A stretch of DNA of 64,000 nt from assembly GCA_963702535.1 (NCBI GenBank), contig CAVPDG010000016.1, positions 310,001-374,000 of the forward strand, in the 5' to 3' direction. Both the position numbers and the translations under genes were made by a program. This DNA comes from CAVPDG01 sp963702535 (lineage in GTDB: Bacteria; Chloroflexota; Anaerolineae; Anaerolineales; UBA4823). Below, in pieces: positions 39,911 through 48,251 of this stretch (positions within the stretch are counted from its first letter, which is position 1; each line of letters starts with the position of its first letter). The notes beneath the pieces were generated by a model. The model saw nothing but the letters and a program-made list of their open reading frames with translations, was not told the DNA's origin and did no database searches.

Positions 39911-41327
39911 GCCTGCGCGTCGGCATCTACAATCGCTGGTTGGCTACCCTGGGCGGCGGCGAGAAGCTCAACCTCACCATTGCCGAGTGCTTGAGCGACC
40001 GCTACCACGTGGAAGTCATCACCCACAAGCCGGTGGCTAAAGAGCTCGCCGAGGAGCGCCTGAGCCTCGATCTCTCCCGGGTTGAATTCGTCGCCATCCC
40101 GGACCGCGCTGCCAGTGAGGTGGCGCTGATCACCTCGGATTACGATTTCTTCATCAATTCCTCCTATATGGAGTTCATGCCGTCTTATGCAAAGCGCAGC
40201 GCAGCACTCATTTACTTCCCGGCTCAGGTCGACCGCAAAAAATCGCTGGCGCGCCAGCTCAAGCTCGCCACGCGCCGGTGGCTGAAGCTGCCAGCCGTGC
40301 TCACCGGCATCCATTCATTTCACGTGGAGCAGGGCGTCTTCAAGTGGTCTACGGATACCGTGCTCAAAGTGCGCCTGCCCTACCGCTCTGCTCCGTATAC
40401 CTTCTCGTTCGACCTCAGCGCTGCTGGATGAGAAGGTGAAATCCGCCGTCATCGAGCTGGATAAAGCCCCGGTCGGCAGGCTTAATCTTCCAACCCCCCG
40501 CCAGCCGGTCCCGTTCTCGCTGGACATCCCCGGCACAAAAGACCGGCGCCACCACGAGCTGACGATCAGCATTGACGGCGACCTGCAGCCGGACGGTATC
40601 TCCAAGATGGAGATCAGCCAGCTCGATCTCAGCCTGCCACAATACCGCTTATACCGCTCGCTTTTCGAGCGCAGGCTGGTGGGCGTAGCCATCCGCCTGC
40701 AATATTATCCGCCCGGAGCGTCCATGCTGGATTATATGGACACCTACAGCAAGATCTGGGCGATCTCGGAGTTCACCCGCAAGTGGATCAAGATCTACTG
40801 GAAGCGCAGCAGCGAGGTGCTCTACCCGCCGGTGAACGTTGAAGATTTCAGGTGCGAGCCAAAGCGCAACCAGATCCTGAATGTGGGGCGCTTTTTCGCC
40901 GGGCAGCATAATAAGAAGCACCTGGAGATGATCCAAGCGTTCAAGCAGATGGTCGACCAGGGTCTTGCAGGGCTGGGAGCTGCACCTGGCAGGCGGCACA
41001 ACGCCGGGCGACGAGCATGTCGCCTATTTGAAAGGTGTCCTCCAGGCTGCACAGGGCTACCCGATCAGCATCCACCCCGATATCGCCTTCGGCGACCTGG
41101 TGCAGCTCTATGCCCAAAGCGCGATCTACTGGCACGCCAGCGGTTTCGGCGAGGATGAGAAGAAAGAGCCGGTCAAGTTCGAGCATTTCGGCATCACCAC
41201 GGTGGAGGCGATGGCTTCCGGCTGCGTCCCGGTGGTGATCGGCAACGGCGGGCAGCCTGAGATCGTCCGGCACGGCGTCAGCGGCTACCTGTGGCGCAGC
41301 CTGGATGAGCTGAAATCGCTGACCTAG
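39907..41327 (+). CDS. GT4-family glycosyltransferase with an inserted beta-rich domain (frameshifted, C terminus disrupted)
   Basis: About 470 residues in the corrected frame. GT-B enzyme: VGIYNRWLATLGGGEKLNLTIA at the N terminus, IWAISEFTRKWIKIYWKR, ILNVGRFFAGQHNKKHLEMI and ASGCVPVVIGNGGQPEIV (acidic E of the GT4 loop: FEHFGITTVEAMASG). Extra bases occur near 40421 and 40974. Residues about 175-240 (KVKSAVIELDKAPVGRLNLP) form an insert unlike standard GT4. The in-frame stop TAG 41325-41327 is probably not the original end: with that codon as CAG and one A fewer near 41340 the protein would continue NPAVREQMSQHALADSQKYD to TGA 41463. Confidence 0.78.
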
Positions 41328-41459
41328 CGCCTAATTCGAAAATCCCGCTGTGCGCGAGCAGATGTCGCAGCATGCCCTGGCAGATAGCCAAAAATACGAT
41401 AAAGAGCACTTCCACACTCGTCTAAATACCCTTTTAGAACAAATAGGTTTTGCCTCAAA

Positions 41460-42359
41460 ATGAAACCACCTGCATTTATCAGGCACAAAATTAAAAAACT
41501 TGCTAAACCTTCCGGATTATGGTTACGAATTAGTCTATGTCAGAGACCGTAACCCATTACTTGTGGGAAATATTGTTGATGAAGGATGGATTACCTGTAA
41601 TTTTTGTGGTACGGTTTTCATAAGAACTGATCCAAACCACTCAGAATCCCTCGCTTGCCAGGTGTACGGCGCGATAGCCCGTGAGCGAGTAATCTATCAT
41701 TGTATTCTCCATGAACTTGGCAAGCGTACCGGTAAGACTTACTTTTTCTTCGTCAGGCTGCTCCGTTACGCACTCTGACCCTGCTAGAATGTTCACCCCG
41801 ACCCAATACTGCCAGGCGCGCCATGTATGAAGGAATCTTGGGAAAGTATCTTGCCTCTCATTTCGATATGTCGTTGCATAGTACAAACCTGAAGATCGAT
41901 CTGACAGACGCCCAGGATATCCTCCCGCTTGAAAACCAGGTGGACATTCTGATTTGTCCCATGTTCTTGAGCATATCCCTGATTACCACACGCGTTGAAC
42001 AATCTATATAAAATGCTCTCGCCAGATGGATTCCTTGTCTTACAAGTGCCTCTCTTGGAAAGCCAGTATACAAAGGTCACCTGGGATGAGTTTCACGGGG
42101 ACAATACCCGAACTTACCATCGCTTTGGTTTCGACCTCCTCTTCGAGCTAGACCAGTACTTCCCCTCGGTCCAACCCGTCGTGGGCTTGCTCGATTTTGG
42201 CATCACATCCCGGAGATCAAACCGGATAAATATGAGCTCTTGAAAGGCATAAGGGAACGTTGCCTAATCATTGGTGAAGATAGCCCTCGCCTACCAGGGT
42301 CTGGGCAATCCGGACCTATGCGATGCCTTTATTGCCAGAAAATAACAAGTGCAATCTAG
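41460..42359 (+). pseudogene. AT-rich zinc-ribbon SAM methyltransferase remnant
   Basis: A row of short frames together reads as one methyltransferase: an N-terminal YGYELVYVRDRNPLLVG, a zinc-ribbon-like ITCNFCGTVF with LACQVYGAIARERVIYH, then (next frame) VYEGILGKYLASHFDM, VDILIC, then HVLEHIPDYHTALNNLYKML with PDGFLVLQVPLLESQYTKV and FELDQYFPS. At least four frame changes and stops are needed. The stretch is visibly richer in A+T than the flanking genes, which suggests a separate origin. It may be a decaying transferred gene rather than only a sequencing artefact. ATG 41460 overlaps the reconstructed end of the preceding GT4 gene. Confidence 0.6.
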
Positions 42360-42504
42360 CCTGGCAATCCACGCTTTCCCCTAATTTTACAGGTTCTTAA
42401 CATTCTCTTCACTGATTTTACATTGCTAGAGCGCAGTGGCGGTGTTAGAATGGATAGAACGATAGCAGCTAACAATTTGTAAGTTGAGTCACCCGCCCAA
42501 GTTA

Positions 42505-42532
42505 TTGACTTCGTTTGTTGCTTTGCTACAAT
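42505..42532 (+). promoter_or_regulatory. Sigma70-type promoter for the riboswitch and beta-helix gene
   Basis: TTGACT at 42505-42510 and TACAAT at 42527-42532 with a 16-base spacer. The predicted start of transcription, about seven bases on (42539-42540), coincides with the first conserved base of the c-di-GMP aptamer, which supports the call. The region 42360-42500 upstream is AT-rich and shows no gene. Confidence 0.7.
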
Positions 42533-42538
42533 AAGAAT

Positions 42539-42632
42539 ACACAGATAATGGCAAACCCGGTGAAAACCGGGGGCGCAAAGCTATGGGCCTAAAGTCGTCT
42601 TCACGATGGCCAAGGCTGCCAGGTCGCCGAAG
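42539..42632 (+). promoter_or_regulatory. Cyclic-di-GMP-I (GEMM) riboswitch aptamer
   Basis: The segment matches the GEMM-I consensus in order: ACACAG at the 5' end, GGCAAACC, a GC stem CCCGGT closed by a GAAA tetraloop and ACCGGG (42556-42571), the invariant GCGCAAAGC, then GGGCCTAAAG, a variable loop, CGATGGC and the 3' GGCTGCCAGGTCGCC. The CCTAAA/ATGG pair would be the tetraloop receptor. GEMM-I RNAs bind cyclic di-GMP, and a variant subgroup binds 3',3'-cGAMP; which ligand applies needs the key junction base compared in an alignment. It lies between a promoter and a hairpin upstream of a secreted beta-helix protein. Confidence 0.85.
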
Positions 42633-42657
42633 TGGGATGTGCAAGTTATTTATTTTT

Positions 42658-42693
42658 CACATGGCGGGCCTGGCTTGGCAGGTCCGCCATGTG
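42658..42693 (+). terminator. Expression-platform hairpin downstream of the riboswitch
   Basis: Arms CACATGGCGGGCCTG (42658-42672) and CAGGTCCGCCATGTG (42679-42693) pair along all 15 bases with one G-U pair, six-base loop GCTTGG. Only TATTTA follows rather than a long T run, so termination strength is uncertain. It ends 17 bases before ATG 42711, so it could instead mask the ribosome binding site. Its place directly after the aptamer makes it the likely regulatory switch. Confidence 0.65.
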
Positions 42694-42710
42694 TATTTAC
42701 AGGCTGGTAG

Positions 42711-44562
42711 ATGAAGCTAATCCGGTTTCTCATTCTCAGGATGGTTAAAATAATCCTGGCTGTGGTATTCACCACCGGCATAGGTGCTGTACGCCAGGCT
42801 GCCGGGGAGGCGCTTGTCTCTCCTGAAGCCCAAACCCATCGGGTCGCTCTTGGGGGGAGTGATATTAGTAGCTGCGGTTCCGAGACAACGCCTTGCCAAT
42901 CGATCCAATATGCAGCCAACAAAGCGGCATCCGGCGACACACTGCTGGTCGCCGGTGGGACATATACCTACAAAGCCAGCGCTGACAATTGCTCGTTCCT
43001 GACAACTCGGGCGGTGGTATGCTTTGTTGATAAGCACCTCACCATCCTGGGGGGATACACCCCAGCAACTGGTCATCCCCCGATCCGGTATCAAATCCCA
43101 CCGTCATCGATGGCGGCAACAGCCGCCGCGGCGTTGCCATTATCGCCTACAATACGACAGCCAGCCTGCGTATGGAGGGGTTTACCATCCAGAACGGGTT
43201 GGCTCAAGGGACAACAAGCGGGGATGATTTCTACACCTTCGCTTTCGGCGGGGGTATGTGGGCGCAGAAGAGCTCCGTCACCCTGCGGAATGTGACTTTC
43301 CGGGGCAACCGCGCCGTGGGTGGTAATACCAGCGGACAATATGGCGGCGCTGGTTCCGGGGGCGGGCTGGCCATTCAATCCACCAAGAACGGCGTGACCT
43401 CCACCCTGGAACACGTCGTTTTCGATAGCAACCAGGCGTTTGGGGGCGCCGGCGTCAGGCGCGGTGGTCTGGCCGTTGGTGGCGGGCTGTACACTTATCA
43501 GGCCGCCCTGACTGGGGACAGACCTTGATTTCATCAGTAACCTGGCGCAGGCAGGCAGCTCCTCGGGAAGCGGGATAGACTCGATCGTCGGGCTGCGCGC
43601 AGATGCCATTGGCGGCGGCGTGAGCTTTCAAATTGGAAGCACTGCGAATATTGACCAGGTGTATCTGTCTGGGAACCAGGCAATTGGCGGCAATGCGGGT
43701 ACTGCCTCTAGTTCACAGGGTGGGGGTGGTTATGGAGCTGCTCTGAACGCGGAACAGTCTACCGCAAGTATCGCAAATGCTTTCATCAGTGGCAATACAG
43801 CTATAGGAGGCAGGGCGGCTACGGGGGGCTTTGCATTCGGAGGCGGTTTATTGTTGGATGCCTGTAATGGAACGATTAGTTCCACCAAGGAAATTAAGAA
43901 CGCGGCAATATCTGGCTCCTCCCTGAACGGGGGTAGCGCCGGTGTGCCAGGCGGCGGTGGCGCTTATCTCACTGCCTTCAATGGTACCGGCTATACCGTA
44001 CAACTTGTCAACAGCATCGTCTCCGATAACCGCATCGAGGTGGGAAGCCCAGGCGCTAGCGGCGGAGGCGGAGGCGCGGGTATGGTGATCCAATCGATCA
44101 GAGCGGATGTGATCCACACGACGATTGCCCACAACAGCTTCGTCGGAGATGTGAGATCTGGACAGGCTGTTATGGTTCAGGGACCCAATGGCGTAGCTGC
44201 AACTGCAAATCTCCGATATTGTATTATTGCGGATCATGTCAATCCAGTGACCAACAACACCTCTGCCTTGACCGTAGCGCAGGGCAACTCGGCAAATCTG
44301 AACCGGGTATTATTTGCCGGCAACACGAATGACACAAACCTTAATAACCAGCCAATAACCGCGTGGTACCTTTACCGGCATGAATACGGTGCTCAACGCC
44401 AACACAGTCCGGTTTGTTGCCCCTGGCGCTCCATCATATGACTATCATCTATCATCCAACTCACCGGCTATTGACCAGGCAATTGGTAGTAGCCAGACGA
44501 AGGATATCGATGGTGACAACCGTCCTCTTGGGAATGCGCCGGATCTCGGCGCCGATGAATGA
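42711..44562 (+). CDS. Secreted parallel beta-helix (polymorphic outer-membrane/adhesin-like) protein (frameshifted)
   Basis: About 617 residues with a signal segment (LRMVKIILAVVFTTGIGAV). The mature part opens with SCGSETTPCQSIQYAANKA and GDTLLVAGGTYTY, the usual start of right-handed beta-helix proteins of the Pmp/DUF1565 type, then repeated rungs with VTFRGNRAVGG, VVFDSNQAFGG, VYLSGNQAIGG and AFISGNTAIGG (N-x-A-x-G-G every 25-45 residues). It ends SPAIDQAIG and DIDGDNRPLGNAPDLGADE, the standard choice-of-anchor ending. Frames break near 43090 (-1), 43514 (+1) and 44364 (+1). Control by a c-di-GMP riboswitch points to a surface adhesin or biofilm matrix protein. Confidence 0.82.
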
Positions 44563-44875
44563 GACTGACCGCCGGTCGCAAACTTCATTACTATTATCTA
44601 CCTCTCACGCACAAGTAGCATCAGTAACTGGCAATCACTATTCCATAAGGAAGTGGTCCGGGTGGTTGGGGTTGCCCTGTTCTTTATCATGTTTTTTCCC
44701 TTTGTGGTATAAAAAAAAGGGACGAGTTCTCCCCCGCTCTATTCTCATCCTTTCCGGCGTCAAGGGTTCGTCACGGTAAATCCCAATGAGCCGCCAATTC
44801 TCACGCCCCTGGAGAATATGATATAAATGGAGCGTCAATTGCCACGCGCGCTCAAAGCTGGGACGGGATCATAGC
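44563..44875. other. Intergenic region with a gene-start remnant and a shared repeat
   Basis: No intact gene. Two things stand out. At 44738-44776 the frame reads ILILSGVKGSSR, very like the VLILSGVKGDTRRYR that starts the next gene, so this may be a broken duplicate of that start. At 44769-44793 lies CGTCACGGTAAATCCCAAT followed by GAGCC, a sequence found again at the edge of the palindrome near 56.1 kb. The stretch also has a run of eight A. Confidence 0.5.
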
Positions 44876-46154
44876 ATGCCGGAAGCACCGGTACTCATTC
44901 TAAGCGGCGTCAAGGGCGACACCCGCCGCTATCGCACATTTCACCCCTACGAGCAATTGCGCCTGGCAGGCGTAAATTGCCAGCTCTCGCATATCACCGA
45001 CCCGCGCCTGCCGGAGAAGGCGAGCCGGGCAAGGCTGGTGATCCTACACCGTCTTGCCATGGACCGTTACGTTGATCGCTTGCTGGCGGGATGGCAGCAG
45101 CAAGGCGCCCCGGTTATCCTGGACGTGGATGACCTGGTCTTCGCGCCGCATGCCTTCCAGTGGATCAACAGCCCGGATTTTGCCGATCCCCTGCCGCGCT
45201 GCGCTCTACCAGGAAGAGATGCAGCGGCAGCAGAATGTCTTCGCCGCCTGCCAGGCGGTCACCGCTTCTACAGACTTTCTGGCTATGTTCGCCCGCCAGC
45301 AGGATAAGCCGGTTTGGGTGCAGCGCAACGCCTTCAGCCTCGAGATGCTCCGCCGCTCCCAGGCTGCCTTCGACCGGCGCCAGAGCGGCAGCGACCGTCT
45401 CGTCATCGGGTACGCCAGCGGCACACCCACCCACGACCAGGATTTCGCCCTGGTCAAACCGGCGCTCAAGCGCCTCATGCAGCGCTTTACTCATGTGGAG
45501 CTGAGGATCATCGGTCCGCTCGACCCCGGAAACGATTGGGGCGAGCTAACACCGCGCATTCGCCGCCTGCCTCTCGTCCCCTGGCGCGAGCTGCCGGAGC
45601 ACCTCGTCGAGTTCGATATCAACCTGGCGCCCCTGGTGATGGATAACCCCTTTGCCCAATCCAAGAGCGAGATCAAGTATATGGAAGCCGCCCTGGTGAG
45701 GGCGCCGACCGTCGCCAGCCCGACCGACGCCTACCGCTATGCGATCCGTCCCGGCGAAAACGGCTATCTGCCAGCCGGCGACGACGAGTGGGAGCAGGCG
45801 CTTGCCCTGCTGATCGAAGAACCTGACCACCGCCGCCTCATCGCTGAAGAGGCTTACCACAGGGTATTGGAAAGCTACCATCCCCGGGTGCGCGCCGCAG
45901 AGCTGGTAGCCACACTGGAACAAATCTGCCGCCAGCTCGGGGGAGCGCCTTTTGGGTCGCCCCCCGCCGGGAGCAGCCCCGCTCTCCCTGGCGATTTCTC
46001 CATCGACCCCGAGCTCGAGCGCAACCCGACCCTGGCGAGGAGAGCGCTCTACTCTATCCGCTATCGGGGGGCGCGCACCTTATTCATCCAGGTCTGGGTT
46101 TATTTCCGGCGCTTGCTTGCGCCCATCTTCCCGTTCAAGCCCGCCAGGGATTAG
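44876..46154 (+). CDS. Glycosyltransferase family 4-like protein (frameshifted)
   Basis: About 425 residues from ATG 44876. The N terminus APVLILSGVKGDTRRYRTFHP and PVILDVDDLVF, and the C-terminal half with LVIGYASGTPTHDQDFALV, VELRIIGPLD, INLAPLVMDNPFAQSKSEIKY and GENGYLPAGDDEWEQAL, are typical of GT4-like proteins in capsule loci that keep a DDxxF segment. An extra T near 45202 (CCGCGC-T-GCGCTC) breaks the frame before YQEEMQRQQNVF. Cytoplasmic sugar transfer to the growing chain is expected. Confidence 0.78.
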
Positions 46155-46161
46155 ACCAGCG

Positions 46162-47064
46162 ATGGATTCCCCCAGCCTCTCCATTTGCATCGTCAATTAC
46201 CAGGCGGCGAATTACCTGCGTAATTGTTTAAACTCCATCCTGGCAAGTCCCCCGCAGGGGGATTACGAGATCATCGTCGTCGACAACGGCTCCACCGATG
46301 GGTCATGCGAGATGCTGAAAAGCGAGTTCCCCGGCGTGATCTTGATCCAGAACCCCAGCAACCTGGGCTTCACTGCCCCCACCAACCAGGCTCTGCGCTA
46401 CGCCGGGGGGCAGTTCCTGCTGCTGCTCAACCCGGATACGCTCGTCCACCCCCAGGCTTTCGATATCTTGATCGCCTTCATGCTGGAACACCCGCAGGTG
46501 GGCATCTGCGGACCGAAGGTGCTGAACACAGATGGCAGCCTGCAGGCGCCCTGCCGCAGGGGCGAGTCCCGCCCCTGGGCGGTGATCTCCTACTTCCTGC
46601 GGCTGAACCGCTTATTCCCGCACAGCAAGCACTTTGGCGGCTACCTGATGAACTACATGGACGAGGACGCCACCCACGCCGTAGCCGGCGTTGCCGGCTC
46701 GTGCATGCTCATCCGCCGCCAGGTCATCGACCAGATCGGCTACCTGGATGAGCGCTTCTTCGCCTACCAGGAGGATGCCGACTACTGCTTCCAGGCGCGC
46801 CGGGCGGGCTGGCAGGTCTATTACGTTCCGGTTGCGCGCGTCACCCATTTTGGCGGCGAGGGAGGCTCGCGCGTCCAGCCATATCGCTCGATCTTCGCCT
46901 GGCACAAATCCTACTGGCTGTATTACCGCAAGAACCTGGCATCAGACTACTTCTTCCTCTTCAATTGGGCTTTTTACCTGCTTATGCTGGTAAAGCTGCT
47001 CCTTGCCCTGCTGGTCAACCTGCTCCGCCCGGTGAAGACCGCCGGGCGCCAGCGACCCAGGTGA
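46162..47064 (+). CDS. GT2-family glycosyltransferase (WbbL/rhamnosyltransferase-like)
   Basis: A 300-residue intact enzyme from ATG 46162. SLSICIVNYQAANYLRNCLNS, IIVVDNGSTDGSCEML, NLGFTAPTNQALRYA, LLLLNPDTLVHPQ (the D-x-D-like NPDT) and AGSCMLIRRQVIDQIGYLDE are hallmarks of the WbbL-type GT2 group. It ends in a hydrophobic helix (FYLLMLVKLLLALLVNLL) that may anchor it to the membrane. WbbL-type enzymes often use dTDP-rhamnose, which the rfb genes here supply; that donor is an inference. Confidence 0.85.
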   Translation: MDSPSLSICIVNYQAANYLRNCLNSILASPPQGDYEIIVVDNGSTDGSCEMLKSEFPGVILIQNPSNLGFTAPTNQALRYAGGQFLLLLNPDTLVHPQAFDILIAFMLEHPQVGICGPKVLNTDGSLQAPCRRGESRPWAVISYFLRLNRLFPHSKHFGGYLMNYMDEDATHAVAGVAGSCMLIRRQVIDQIGYLDERFFAYQEDADYCFQARRAGWQVYYVPVARVTHFGGEGGSRVQPYRSIFAWHKSYWLYYRKNLASDYFFLFNWAFYLLMLVKLLLALLVNLLRPVKTAGRQRPR

Positions 47065-47071
47065 TGGGCTA

Positions 47072-47097
47072 TTTTGCGGGTCGGAAGACCTGCAAAA
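47072..47097 (+). terminator. Small hairpin after the WbbL-like gene
   Basis: TTTTGCGGGTC, loop GGAA, GACCTGCAAAA: eleven pairs including one G-U, in the 125-base gap before the Wzz-like gene. No T run follows, so it is a weak or non-classical terminator candidate. Confidence 0.4.
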
Positions 47098-47189
47098 CCC
47101 TTCTTACGGTCGATCTATCACCAATGTTAATCCACTATTCATCAAATCCTCCCCCCATGCGGGCAAGGAACCATTAAAATAAAGGTCTG

Positions 47190-48251
47190 TTGAGGGGTAA
47201 GCTCACTCAAAAAGACCGCACTGCTCTGATGGATCAAATGGACTGGGACCTCCGCCGCGACATCCTCCAATTCTCTCACTACTGGCCTATCACCGTCGTG
47301 GCTTTTTTGCTGGGCAGCCTGATCGGCGTGGGGCTCTCGTATCTCGTCCCTGTCCCCTACCGGGCTGAGGCGGGCTTGTCGATCTCCTTCAACCTGGATA
47401 TCTCGCCGCGCAACCCCGACGACTTCAAGAACTGGTTCGTCGAGCAGCTCGACGTTTTCATTTACTCTGATCCGGTGATCGAGAAGGCACTTGCCACGTT
47501 GCGCGCCCAGGATGCGAGCTGGGAAGACGTGACCCTGGATGAGCTGCGCGCTTCTCTACATTCTTACTGGCGCAGCGCGGGTAAATGGCGACTGGTTGCT
47601 GAAGCGCCGGATGCAGCCCGGGCTGCCGCCATGGTCAAAGCCTGGGAGGATGCCGTGCTCTCCAGCGCGGCTGACGCCATCGCCCACGCTTCTCTGATGC
47701 AAGACCTCACCAGCCAATATAACCACGTGGTCGTGCTGGAGCAGGGTGCCCGCACGCACACCCAGGAGCTCAACCAGGCTCGCCTGGTATTACAGTCCTG
47801 GCTCACCGCCCAGGAGCAATCTGGCTCGCAAGCGCCGCTGGACACGCTCCAGCGCTGGCAGCTTCTCAGCGCAGCCGGCCGCGCCATCGGTCTGAATGCC
47901 GCCGAGCAGGGCCTGCTGGAGCAGGCGCCGCCCACAGAAGCCCCCGCCAGCGCATACGCTGCCTGGGCTGCCCAAGTTTTAGCTTCCCTGGATCTCAGCC
48001 TGGCGACCCTGCATGCCCAGGAGGCTGACCTGATCAGCCAGCGCGAGGCGATCAGCCGCAAGTGGAACGAAGCATTGAGCAACTCTGGCGGGCTCTCTGC
48101 CCACCTGACCATTACCGCCTTGCCAGGGGCAGACCAGCCCCCCAAACGCCTGCATACCGCTGCCGCGGCTGCCCTGATCGGCGGGAGCGTCGGTGTGCTG
48201 GTTTGGGTGTTGTTCTGGTTGGTGCGCCCGTTACGAAGGGCACGCGCGTGA
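47190..48251 (+). CDS. Wzz-like chain-length/polysaccharide co-polymerase membrane protein
   Basis: 353 residues from TTG 47190 with AAAGG five bases upstream (ATG 47229 is an alternative). One membrane helix near residues 31-50 (WPITVVAFLLGSLIGVGLSYLV), a long periplasmic-type helical region of about 260 residues, and a second membrane helix at the end (AAAAALIGGSVGVLVWVLFWL): the two-helix layout of Wzz proteins. There is no tyrosine-kinase domain. It would set polymer length together with the polymerase/ligase-like gene that it overlaps by four bases (GTGA). Confidence 0.75.
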   Translation: MRGKLTQKDRTALMDQMDWDLRRDILQFSHYWPITVVAFLLGSLIGVGLSYLVPVPYRAEAGLSISFNLDISPRNPDDFKNWFVEQLDVFIYSDPVIEKALATLRAQDASWEDVTLDELRASLHSYWRSAGKWRLVAEAPDAARAAAMVKAWEDAVLSSAADAIAHASLMQDLTSQYNHVVVLEQGARTHTQELNQARLVLQSWLTAQEQSGSQAPLDTLQRWQLLSAAGRAIGLNAAEQGLLEQAPPTEAPASAYAAWAAQVLASLDLSLATLHAQEADLISQREAISRKWNEALSNSGGLSAHLTITALPGADQPPKRLHTAAAAALIGGSVGVLVWVLFWLVRPLRRARA

